Below are positions 1 through 5,682 of a DNA stretch of 5,682 nucleotides, piece by piece. The stretch covers positions 1 to 5,682 of the forward strand of contig CAYONG010000022.1 in assembly GCA_964405235.1 (NCBI GenBank), written 5' to 3'. Position 1 is the first letter of the stretch; each line of letters begins with the position of its first letter. The translations under genes were made by a program, and so were the position numbers. The notes under the pieces were generated by a model. It did not search any database and was not told the DNA's origin. It saw nothing but the letters and a program-made list of their open reading frames with translations. This DNA comes from WS-11 sp964405235 (GTDB lineage Bacteria; Eisenbacteria; RBG-16-71-46).

Positions 1-1682
1 TCGAGCACCGAGAGCGTGCGCAGGCCGAGGAAGTCCATCTTGAGCAGCCCCGCCTTCTCGACCGACTTCATGTCCCACTGGGTGGTGACGGTCAGGTCCT
101 TCTGCCGGTAGAGCGGCACGTAGTCGAGCAGCGGCCCGGGGGTGATGAGCACACCAGCGGCGTGGGTCGAGGCGTGACGCGCCAGTCCCTCGAGCACCCG
201 CGCGGTCTTGAGCATCCGCGAGAGCTGTGGGCCCTTGCCGGGCAGCGCCTTCAAGTCGGGCGACAGCTCAAGCGCTCGCTCGAGTGTCATGTTGAGGCCG
301 TCGGGCACCAGTTTCGCGATCCGATCCACGTCCGCGAACGCCATGCCCAGAGCCCTTCCGACGTCGCGCAGGACTCCCTTGGCCCCCATGGTGCCGAAGG
401 TGATGATCTGGGTGACGTTGTGCTGGCCGTACTTCTCCTTGACGTAGTCGATGACCTCGCCGCGACGGAGGTCGTCGAAGTCGATGTCGATATCCGGCAT
501 CGAGACGCGCTCAGGGTTGAGGAAGCGCTCGAAGATGAGGCCGTGACGGAGCGGGTCGATGTCGGTGATGCGCAGCACGTAGGCGACCAGCGATCCCGCC
601 ACCGAGCCGCGGCCGGGACCGACGCCGATGCCGTTGCGCTGAGCGAATTCGATGAAGTCGCGCACGATCAGGAAATACGAGGCAAAACCCATGCGACAGA
701 TGACGTCCAGCTCGTACGCCATGCGCTGGCGTACCACTTCCGACGGCGAGGGGTAGCGCTTTTCGAGAGCGGCGGCCGTCAGCGCGCGCAGATGATCCTC
801 GGCGCTTCCCGCCCCCTCCGGAAGCGGGAACGCCGGCAGCAACGGCTTGCCGAAATCCATCTGGAGATTACAGCGCTCGGCCACCGCCAGCGTGTTACGG
901 ATCGCCTCGGGCTGGCCGGCGAAACGCTCGCGCATCTCGTCGGCGGAGCGGAAATAGAGTTGGTCGGTCGCGTAGCGCATCCGCTTCTCGTCGTCGACCG
1001 ACTTGCCGGTCTGGATGCACAGCAGCACATCGTGCGCGTCGGCATCCTCGTGCCGCAGGTAGTGGCAGTCGTTGGTCGCCACGAGCGGAATGCCGGTGCG
1101 GGCCGCCAGAGCGGTCACCCGCGTGCGGATCTTCTCCTCGATCTCGAGCCCATGGTCCTGGATCTCGAGGAAAAAGTTCTCGGCTCCGAAGATCTCGCGG
1201 TAGCGCACCGCCGTCCGGTACGCGTCCTCGTCGTCGTCCTCGAGGATGGCGCTGCCGATCTCGCCCTTGGGGCAGGCCGAGAGCGCGAGCAGCCCCTCCC
1301 CGTGCAGGGCCAGCAGCTCGTGATCCACGCGCGGCTTGTAGTAGAACCCTTCGAGGAAGGCGAGCGAGGAGAGCTTCATCAGGTTGCGAAAACCGCGCTC
1401 GTCCCGCGCCAGCAGCACCAGGTGGTGGGCGGTGTCCCGGGTCCGGTCCTGGCGCTTGCCACGGGTGACGTAGGCCTCCATGCCCACGATCGGTTTGACC
1501 CCGGCCTTGCGCGCTGCCTGGTAGAACTCGACCGCCCCGAACAGGGAGCCGTGGTCGGTGAGCGCGAGCGCCGGCATGGACAGCGCGGCCGCGCGTTCCA
1601 CCATGCCGGTGATCGGGCTCGCCCCGTCCAGCAGGGAGTAGTCGCTGTGGTTGTGAAGGTGGACGAAGTCCGAATGGTGCAT
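1..1682 (-). CDS. dnaE: DNA polymerase III subunit alpha, DnaE type (N-terminal 560 residues; 3' end outside window)
   Basis: This is the catalytic subunit of the replicative DNA polymerase, which adds nucleotides at the fork in the cytoplasm. The frame is open from the ATG at 1682-1680 to the left edge, giving 560 residues, about half of a usual DnaE of roughly 1,150. The PHP domain comes first: HLHNHSDYS (residues 8-16), TDHG (42-45), GMEAYV (67-72), SAC (135-137) and ATNDCHY (202-208). The C-family palm follows: GVGPGRGS (353-360), then MPDIDIDFDD (395-404), which carries the Asp pair equivalent to E. coli D401/D403. KMDFLGLRTL near the left edge carries the third catalytic Asp (residue 550). 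There is no PolC-type exonuclease insertion in the PHP domain and no intein in the visible part. An AGGA six bases upstream supports this ATG, and the protein begins at the position normal for the family. The fold and motifs are unmistakable; only the C-terminal half is unseen. Confidence 0.97.
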   Translation of the reverse strand, partial: MHHSDFVHLHNHSDYSLLDGASPITGMVERAAALSMPALALTDHGSLFGAVEFYQAARKAGVKPIVGMEAYVTRGKRQDRTRDTAHHLVLLARDERGFRNLMKLSSLAFLEGFYYKPRVDHELLALHGEGLLALSACPKGEIGSAILEDDDEDAYRTAVRYREIFGAENFFLEIQDHGLEIEEKIRTRVTALAARTGIPLVATNDCHYLRHEDADAHDVLLCIQTGKSVDDEKRMRYATDQLYFRSADEMRERFAGQPEAIRNTLAVAERCNLQMDFGKPLLPAFPLPEGAGSAEDHLRALTAAALEKRYPSPSEVVRQRMAYELDVICRMGFASYFLIVRDFIEFAQRNGIGVGPGRGSVAGSLVAYVLRITDIDPLRHGLIFERFLNPERVSMPDIDIDFDDLRRGEVIDYVKEKYGQHNVTQIITFGTMGAKGVLRDVGRALGMAFADVDRIAKLVPDGLNMTLERALELSPDLKALPGKGPQLSRMLKTARVLEGLARHASTHAAGVLITPGPLLDYVPLYRQKDLTVTTQWDMKSVEKAGLLKMDFLGLRTLSVL

Positions 1683-1822
1683 GGCGCATCCTGCGCTGCG
1701 GGGGTGGACGCACGGAGCGGGGAACCGCGCGCGGCTCAATCTAGCACAACGCGGGGGTCATCCGTTCCGCGCAAAGACACACGCGACGTCATGGCGTCGT
1801 GGGCGCCGATGAGCGCGTTCGG
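1683..1822. other. 140-bp spacer between peptidase stop and dnaE start
   Basis: Both flanking genes run on the minus strand, so this spacer could be read through or could separate two transcription units. It contains the possible extended -10 element, and close to the peptidase stop a small inverted repeat (CGACG at 1784-1788, CGTCG at 1795-1799, loop of 6). On the minus strand the repeat is followed by TGTGTCTTTG rather than a clean run of T, so it is at best a weak terminator. I see no small ORF with a ribosome binding site here. Confidence 0.5.
1738..1746 (-). promoter_or_regulatory. Candidate extended -10 promoter of dnaE
   Basis: Read on the minus strand the sequence is TGCTAGATT, matching the extended -10 pattern TGnTAnnnT. 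It is the most AT-rich spot in the spacer between the peptidase stop and the dnaE ATG. Transcription would start near 1731, leaving a leader of about 49 bases. No good -35 hexamer lies 17 bases upstream (AACGGA), which fits an extended -10 promoter or no promoter at all. If it is real, dnaE can be transcribed independently of the peptidase gene upstream. Confidence 0.3.
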
Positions 1823-3871
1823 CTACTTCATCTCGAAGCGCCCGCTTGCTCGCCGCTCGTTGCCGGCGCGGTCGCGCACGACGGCCTCATAACGGTGCGC
1901 CCCGGAGCCCGGCGGTCGGAGCGGTCGCCATCTCAGGACTCCTGCCTCGTCATCCCACTCCGCTGGCATCCGTCGCCCATCCATTTCGAACCACGAGCCG
2001 CGCCGGTCCACGCCGCTTCCCGCCTCGGCCACGCGCGCCTCGAGCGCCCACCGGCTGTACGGCCCCTTGGTCGCGGACCGCGGGGCCGCCCGGAGTGTGA
2101 CGCGCGGGGCGAGGGTGTCCGCGAAAAGCGCGAACCGGCCGAGATGTCTTGTCTCCCCCACCCGGCGCTGCAGCGCGGAATCCGTGGGCGAGGCGAGCCA
2201 ACTCCACCCGCTGCCGTCATCCGCGAACAGCCCGACATTCGCGCCGTTCGCCGCCGGTTCGCCCCATTCGATGCGCACCGACTTTCGCAGCCGCAGGTTG
2301 GCGGGGAGCAGCTCGAGGCTCTCTGAGCGCGCATCCAGCTCGCTCGGCGCATCGGTCGGTCTTGTCGTCCAGCGGGAGAAGACCGGGGCGGACTCGAACA
2401 GGGCCCCGCGCGGCAAGACCCAGTCGAACGCGTTCCCGCGCGTCCACTGGCGTCGCGCGGTCGGGTCGCTCCGGAGCGCGGCCCTAAACGTCCTGCCCCA
2501 AGTCCTGCCGGCCGCATCGCGGCCCGAGATCCAGGGAGGGACGCTGGAGGTGCCCCCGCGTCCTGGCTGTGTCAGCGCCACGACCGCGGTCCAGTCGCCA
2601 TTGCGCAGTGAGGCGGGACGGCCCCCGATGGTGACGCCGCGGCTGCCGGCGGGGGCGCCGCGATAGGTGACGCGCAGGTGGTTTGCCGGCAGCGCCGCAA
2701 GCTCGAACTCGCGGGTCGAGTCGGCTTCGGCCCGTCCGCCCGCCATCGTCGTATCGGGTCCACGCTCTGCGGCCGGCGGCGGCTGCAGCACGATCGAGCG
2801 CTCGGTCACGCGGCCTGCCAGGTCGCGCGCGGTAATCCGCAGGGTGCGCGACGGATCGCCGGGGCGGACGACCAGCGTACCTGCCTCGTCACCGTCTATA
2901 ACGTTCGCGCGCAGCACCCGCGGACGGAATCCCTCCGGCGCCCACATCACCATGCCCCGCTCGCCCACCACCCGGCCGGAATCGTAGAGGTGATCGCTCT
3001 CGGCCATGTCGGTCGCCCACGAGACGCTGTCGAAGCGGCACTCGACCTCGATCCCGGCGAAGTCGAGCGAGACCGACCAGGGGACCATGCGATCCACGCC
3101 GCGCCACACCCCGTCGCGCGCCGCCACCACCGCGCGCACGCGGCCCACCACGCTCACCGTCGGCGCTCGCTCGCCGAGGCGAACGGTGACCGGCGCAGCA
3201 CTCCGTTCGACGTAGGTGGTGTCGTCGAGCGGCTCCAGCGTCACGCTCGCGAGCGTCGGGGCGAAACTATCGGGGATCGCGAGACCGGATCGCAGCGGGT
3301 GGTACGCCATGTCACCACGGCGGACCTCGAAATGGAGATGGGGTCCGCCCGAGCCGCTCTCGCCGGTCCATCCGATGCGCTGGCCCGCCGCGACGCGGAA
3401 CCGGCCGGACGCCGGCCAGAGATCCTGCTCGTACTGGCCGGTCGATTCCTGCGCCGCCTCGACGAAGCCGGCGAGCGGCTCCGCGTAGGCATCGAGGTGG
3501 GCGAACACGAGCAGCCGCCCGTCCTCCGCGTGCAAGTAGATGGACCGTCCGTAGCCGGCGCCCGAGGCGCGCACGCGCTCGATCCAGCCGCCGGTCGGGG
3601 CGAACACCGGCCGACCCACGCTCCCACCGGTCCCAAGGTCGAGCCCGGCGTGGAAGTGGTTCGAGCGGTACTCGCAGAACCCGCCGTTGAGGACCAGCGG
3701 CAGCGCCAAGGGCGCACGCGCGAATGGCGGCGCGAACGAGGACACGGGCACGGGCTGCGCCACGGCGTCGGTGCTCCTCGAAGCGGGCTCCGCTGCAACG
3801 GAACCGCCGGGCACGCCCGCGGCGCCCGCCACGATGAGAATCGCGTACCCCAGCAATGCGCCCACTCGCAC
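1823..3871 (-). CDS. Secreted M23-family (LytM-type) zinc metallopeptidase with C-terminal beta-sandwich domains
   Basis: Predicted exported peptidoglycan endopeptidase, about 682 residues. Counting from a GTG at 3871-3869, residues 1-27 form a signal peptide: one Arg, a hydrophobic core around GALLGYAILIVAGAAG, and a V-A-A cleavage site before EPAS. The M23 domain spans about residues 50-195. Its motifs are NHFHAGLD (H74 and D78), VFAHLD (H125) and GGPHLHFE (H178 and H180), so all expected zinc and catalytic positions are present and the enzyme should be active. The order of motifs, including an acidic DLWP segment before the last one, matches M23 peptidases of Bacteroidota and relatives. 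The remaining 480 or so residues look like Ig-like beta-sandwich modules, with ARDLAGRVTE and, near the end, RDRAGNERR. The open frame extends upstream to 4195, but that would overlap the divergent lipoprotein gene and put the signal peptide internally. The GTG lacks a clear ribosome binding site, so other starts (GTG at 3865, TTG at 3910, ATG at 4054) remain possible. It ends with TAG 140 bases before dnaE. Confidence 0.9.
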   Translation of the reverse strand: MRVGALLGYAILIVAGAAGVPGGSVAAEPASRSTDAVAQPVPVSSFAPPFARAPLALPLVLNGGFCEYRSNHFHAGLDLGTGGSVGRPVFAPTGGWIERVRASGAGYGRSIYLHAEDGRLLVFAHLDAYAEPLAGFVEAAQESTGQYEQDLWPASGRFRVAAGQRIGWTGESGSGGPHLHFEVRRGDMAYHPLRSGLAIPDSFAPTLASVTLEPLDDTTYVERSAAPVTVRLGERAPTVSVVGRVRAVVAARDGVWRGVDRMVPWSVSLDFAGIEVECRFDSVSWATDMAESDHLYDSGRVVGERGMVMWAPEGFRPRVLRANVIDGDEAGTLVVRPGDPSRTLRITARDLAGRVTERSIVLQPPPAAERGPDTTMAGGRAEADSTREFELAALPANHLRVTYRGAPAGSRGVTIGGRPASLRNGDWTAVVALTQPGRGGTSSVPPWISGRDAAGRTWGRTFRAALRSDPTARRQWTRGNAFDWVLPRGALFESAPVFSRWTTRPTDAPSELDARSESLELLPANLRLRKSVRIEWGEPAANGANVGLFADDGSGWSWLASPTDSALQRRVGETRHLGRFALFADTLAPRVTLRAAPRSATKGPYSRWALEARVAEAGSGVDRRGSWFEMDGRRMPAEWDDEAGVLRWRPLRPPGSGAHRYEAVVRDRAGNERRASGRFEMK

Positions 3872-3904
3872 GACTGCGGCACCCGACCCACGAGGGGCCG
3901 GGCA

Positions 3905-3930
3905 TTGCAACCGGCGCGACCAATTTGCAA
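3905..3930. repeat. Twin TTGCAA palindromes, candidate activator or operator site
   Basis: TTGCAA occurs at 3905-3910 and again at 3925-3930. Each copy is its own reverse complement, and the copies start exactly 20 bases apart, about two helical turns, so both would face the same side of the DNA. They lie 85-110 bases upstream of the -24 element, a usual distance for an enhancer-binding activator of sigma-54 RNA polymerase. They are also only 34-59 bases upstream of the chosen peptidase start, so a bound protein could affect both genes. The protein that would bind is unknown; the role is inferred from position. Confidence 0.35.
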
Positions 3931-4014
3931 ACCAGTCGCCCGGCGGGACGATTCCCGGCCTGCCGGTTGGACGCAAAGTCGCCAGACGGCGCTCCTTGGC
4001 GGGCCAGCCCGGAC

Positions 4015-4029
4015 TGGCACCACGATTGC
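4015..4029 (+). promoter_or_regulatory. Sigma-54 (RpoN) -24/-12 promoter of the FN3 lipoprotein gene
   Basis: The sequence TGGCAC, five bases (CACGA), then TTGC matches the sigma-54 consensus TGGCACG-N4-TTGC at ten of the eleven core positions; only the G after TGGCAC is replaced by C. The GG and GC dinucleotides are separated by exactly ten bases, the strict spacing needed by this sigma factor. The predicted start of transcription is near 4041, giving a leader of about 72 bases before the GTG at 4113. It lies in the correct orientation in an intergenic region. Such promoters require an ATP-driven enhancer-binding protein. Confidence 0.6.
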
Positions 4030-4058
4030 GATACCGCCTCGCGCTATTGAACATCACC

Positions 4059-4080
4059 GGGCTTCCCAGTGGGAGCCCAC
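4059..4080 (+). other. Leader hairpin(s) upstream of the lipoprotein gene
   Basis: GGGCTTCCC (4059-4067) can pair with GGGAGCCC (4071-4078), with one bulged T and a three-base loop. An overlapping alternative pairs GTGGG (4069-4073) with CCCAC (4076-4080), but its loop of two bases is too tight to be favoured. The hairpin would sit in the predicted 5' leader and end 20-25 bases before the ribosome binding site. No T-run follows, so it is not a standard terminator; it might stabilise the transcript or be chance in GC-rich DNA. Confidence 0.3.
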
Positions 4081-4100
4081 GATGCCGGGACTTCAAGCGC

Positions 4101-4106
4101 AAGGAG
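4101..4106 (+). promoter_or_regulatory. Ribosome binding site (AAGGAG) fixing the GTG start
   Basis: AAGGAG lies six bases before the GTG at 4113-4115. The open frame extends leftward to 3687, but this strong Shine-Dalgarno match and the signal peptide that begins right after it identify the true start as GTG 4113. Confidence 0.85.
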
Positions 4107-4112
4107 AGTGTC

Positions 4113-4562
4113 GTGAAGTTCTTCCGTTCGATCAGGCTGCCTCTGGCTGGACTCGCCGCTATCGCGGTGCTCTCCGGCTGTGGCGACAACGGCAACCCCG
4201 TCGCGCCGTCACCGCAACTCGATACGACTCCGCCTCCGGCGCCTCAGAATCTCACGCTGTCCACCGACGCGACCGGCCATCCGGTGCTGGTCTGGACCGA
4301 GAGTGCGGCGCCCGACGTGTTCGGCTACCAGGTGTATGTGTACTCAGCGGCGCCCGGCGGCGGCGGCTATGTTCCCGCCGACGACGTGATCTCCGTCAAC
4401 AACAGCTTCCAGCTCCCGAGCCTCACCACCAGCCTCGATGCATCCTATCGCGTCCGCGCGGTGGATGTGGCCGGCAACTGGAGTGCGTTCTCGGCGGCGG
4501 CGGCCATCTTCATCCCGGCGCCGAATGGCAGCGGCGGCAGGGACCCTTACGAAATCGAGTAG
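4113..4562 (+). CDS. Small FN3-domain lipoprotein
   Basis: This encodes a 149-residue predicted lipoprotein of unknown specific role. The N-terminus has Lys and Arg residues (2, 5, 8), a hydrophobic core (residues 9-20) and the lipobox LSGC, so Cys23 should be lipidated after signal peptidase II cleavage. The residues after Cys (GDNGN) contain no Asp at position +2; by the E. coli rule this favours the outer membrane, though that rule may not hold here. A short Pro-rich linker (residues 30-43) leads into one fibronectin type III domain (about 39-135) with VLVW, GYQVYVY and YRVRAVDVAGN strands, and the protein ends in a short Gly-rich and acidic tail. No catalytic motif is visible, so a binding or structural role is likely. 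It is divergent from the M23 peptidase and convergent with the surface protein on the right. A sigma-54-like promoter upstream suggests conditional expression. Confidence 0.88.
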   Translation: MKFFRSIRLPLAGLAAIAVLSGCGDNGNPVAPSPQLDTTPPPAPQNLTLSTDATGHPVLVWTESAAPDVFGYQVYVYSAAPGGGGYVPADDVISVNNSFQLPSLTTSLDASYRVRAVDVAGNWSAFSAAAAIFIPAPNGSGGRDPYEIE

Positions 4563-4571
4563 CGCGCAGGA

Positions 4572-4592
4572 CGCGAGAGCGCGACCCTCGCG
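4572..4592. terminator. Weak inverted repeat in the convergent gap
   Basis: CGCGAG (4572-4577) and CTCGCG (4587-4592) can form a six-pair stem with a nine-base loop. It sits in the 36-bp gap between the stops of two convergent genes, where a bidirectional terminator is expected. On the plus strand it is followed by GGTGTTTC, only a short T-run, and nothing T-rich follows on the minus strand. GC-rich palindromes are common in this DNA, so the call is tentative. Confidence 0.3.
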
Positions 4593-4598
4593 GGTGTT

Positions 4599-5682
4599 TC
4601 AGGGAAGGAGCACCAAGCGTGTCTGGGTGTGGAAGGACCCACTGAGCAGACGCGCGTAGTAGAGGCCGGCCGGGACGGAGCGACCCTCCGCATCCCGGCC
4701 GTCCCATGTCACCCTGCCCCCCGGTGCAGTCCCCACCTCGAGCACGCGCAGCCGGCGCCCGCCGACATCGAAGAGCTGGATGCTCTGGGGGGTGCCCACC
4801 CCGTCGTCCGACGCCTGCCAGAAGAACTCGGCCGTCGCGCGCGCGGGCCGCTCGCCAACCGCGAGTGCGATGCCCAGGCGACCCCGCAGCGGACCCCCCA
4901 CTTCGGTCTGGACCCCGACCACGTTGGAGAGCAGCGAGGCGTTGCCCTGCTCGTCCACCGCCTTCAGGGCAAACCAGTAATGGGTCGCCGCATCGAGCCC
5001 GGGGAACACCAGATACTCGCCGCCGCCTGCGTCCACGGTTGCCGCTTTCACCCAGTTGAGCGGTGCGGTTACGAAGCCCGCCTCGTCGAGCGGGGCGAGC
5101 GCGCCCCGCACCGCGTAAAGCTCGGGGCGTCCGATCGAACCGTCGTCGCCGGTGGCGCTCCACGCGAGCGAGACCGAGGAATCCGTCCGCACCACCACCC
5201 TCAGATCGGTGACCCGATCTGGGGTGCTGCTCACGGTGGGCGGGGCATAGAGCCGGCTGCCAGTGCGGGCAAAGTTCCCGCGCGCGGTCGGCCAGGGAAA
5301 CTGGCCCGCCGCGCTCGAGCCCGCGCCCGCGTCATAGATGTAGAAGAGCGAGTCGCTCCCCGTGCCGGCCACCACCTCGACTGCCGCGTCCCCGTCGGCC
5401 TGTCCCAGACTCGGCGCCACCCCCGCCCCACCGGGCCTGGGGAACGTGGCGAGCGAGTCGGCGTCGTGCTCGAGCGCGAGCAACACCCCGCCGCGCTGCA
5501 ACAGCAGCTCGGGCCCCGGTGAGCCGGTCGACAGCTCGCCCAGCACCGGAGGCCCCTGGGCGGGCGCCGACAGCGGGCGCGGCCAGTTGAGCGTCGCGAG
5601 GCTGACCCCCGAGGAATCGCGCACCTCGATGCGGGAAGGCGAGGCCATGGCGACGATGATCTCGTCGTTCCCGTCGCCGTCC
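4599..5682 (-). CDS. Surface or secreted protein: FG-GAP-like repeats, FN3 and C-terminal FlgD-like Ig domain (5' end outside window)
   Basis: The last 360 residues of a larger exported protein are visible; the frame is still open at the right edge, so the Met codon at 5648 is internal. The first visible residues, DGDGNDEIIVA, form a calcium-binding FG-GAP/VCBS-type motif. A second, weaker repeat ends in VEVVAGTGSDSLFYIYDAG (about residues 100-119). PWPTARGNFARTG (129-141) resembles the segment that closes such beta-propellers. An FN3 domain follows (about 154-258) with SLAWSATGDDG and ALKAVDEQGNAS. The C-terminus (about 280-360) is a FlgD-like Ig domain: LFDVGGRRLRVL, VTWDGRDAEGRSVPAGLYYARL and a final LVLLP. 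This C-terminal type is frequent on exported proteins of FCB-group bacteria and may direct type IX-like secretion or anchoring. No enzyme motif is visible in this part. The gene ends with TGA, facing the lipoprotein gene across 36 bases. Confidence 0.88.
   Translation of the reverse strand, partial: DGDGNDEIIVAMASPSRIEVRDSSGVSLATLNWPRPLSAPAQGPPVLGELSTGSPGPELLLQRGGVLLALEHDADSLATFPRPGGAGVAPSLGQADGDAAVEVVAGTGSDSLFYIYDAGAGSSAAGQFPWPTARGNFARTGSRLYAPPTVSSTPDRVTDLRVVVRTDSSVSLAWSATGDDGSIGRPELYAVRGALAPLDEAGFVTAPLNWVKAATVDAGGGEYLVFPGLDAATHYWFALKAVDEQGNASLLSNVVGVQTEVGGPLRGRLGIALAVGERPARATAEFFWQASDDGVGTPQSIQLFDVGGRRLRVLEVGTAPGGRVTWDGRDAEGRSVPAGLYYARLLSGSFHTQTRLVLLP

Larger units (their letters stand above)
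3872..4112. other. Divergent intergenic region between peptidase and lipoprotein genes
   Basis: This 241-bp stretch separates genes read in opposite directions, so it must hold control signals for both. Toward the plus-strand gene it holds a sigma-54-like promoter, two TTGCAA palindromes upstream of it, a leader hairpin and a strong ribosome binding site. Toward the minus-strand peptidase gene I see no convincing -35/-10 pair. The exact left limit depends on the uncertain start of the peptidase. Confidence 0.6.

Noticed and set aside
895..1713. 272-residue minus-strand open frame overlapping the dnaE start
   Set aside because: It is a frame-shifted reading of the PHP domain (Arg/Pro/Gly-rich); the dnaE frame carries all the conserved motifs.
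1725..1734. CCGCGCGCGG palindrome in the dnaE leader
   Set aside because: It has no T-run and no spacing for a loop, and short GC palindromes are expected by chance in DNA this GC-rich.
162..1892. 576-residue plus-strand open frame
   Set aside because: It lies opposite dnaE, whose motifs are certain. Its translation is rich in Arg, His, Val and Asp with no recognisable domain, as expected for the antisense of GC3-biased coding DNA.
2678..4645. 655-residue plus-strand open frame
   Set aside because: It covers the antisense of the peptidase, the whole intergenic region and another frame of the lipoprotein gene. It has low-complexity Arg/Ala/His-rich sequence and no start signal.
4510..5163. 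217-residue minus-strand frame across the convergent gap
   Set aside because: It is an out-of-frame reading of the FN3/FlgD-like region, with Arg/Gly-rich sequence, and it runs past the true stop at 4599.
4629..5522. 297-residue plus-strand frame opposite the FG-GAP/FN3 protein
   Set aside because: It is antisense to a gene with three recognisable domain types and has no domain of its own.
1..5682. Defence system, mobile element, CRISPR array or RNA gene
   Set aside because: I looked for repeat arrays, transposase or integrase motifs, tRNA-like cloverleaves and toxin-antitoxin pairs and saw none. The genes are a housekeeping polymerase and envelope proteins with uniform composition.

Overview
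The window is about 5.7 kb of very GC-rich bacterial DNA with strongly GC-biased third codon positions. That bias produces several long antisense open frames which are not genes. Four protein-coding genes account for almost all of it. Three run on the minus strand and one small gene runs on the plus strand. No RNA gene, insertion sequence, CRISPR array or phage gene was seen.

Layout: (1) positions 1-1682, minus strand, hold the N-terminal half of the replicative DNA polymerase III alpha subunit (dnaE), which runs off the left edge. (2) A 140-bp spacer holds a plausible extended -10 promoter for dnaE. (3) Positions 1823 to about 3871, minus strand, hold a secreted M23 (LytM-type) zinc metallopeptidase with a long C-terminal beta-sandwich region. 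(4) A 241-bp divergent intergenic region holds a near-consensus sigma-54 (-24/-12) promoter, two TTGCAA palindromes 20 bp apart upstream of it, and a leader hairpin. (5) Positions 4113-4562, plus strand, hold a small lipoprotein with one fibronectin type III (FN3) domain. (6) A 36-bp convergent gap follows. (7) From 4599 off the right edge, minus strand, is the C-terminal part of a secreted surface protein with FG-GAP/VCBS-like repeats, an FN3 domain and a C-terminal FlgD-like Ig domain of the kind linked to type IX-like sorting.

Organism (inference): the M23 core resembles the peptidases of Bacteroidota and relatives, with NHFHAGLD, an acidic DLWP segment and GSGGPHLHFE. The FN3 domain carrying a GDDG motif and the FlgD-like C-terminus are typical of FCB-superphylum bacteria. 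With this high GC content, an uncultivated lineage such as Candidatus Eisenbacteria or a nearby phylum is the best guess, but the window has no marker that settles the phylum.

Functionally this is a chromosomal housekeeping gene next to three envelope or exported proteins. The three exported proteins probably share the cell envelope as location, but nothing shows that they form one pathway. The most noteworthy signal is the sigma-54-type promoter, which suggests that the FN3 lipoprotein is made conditionally under an enhancer-binding activator. I found no convincing new defence or mobile system.
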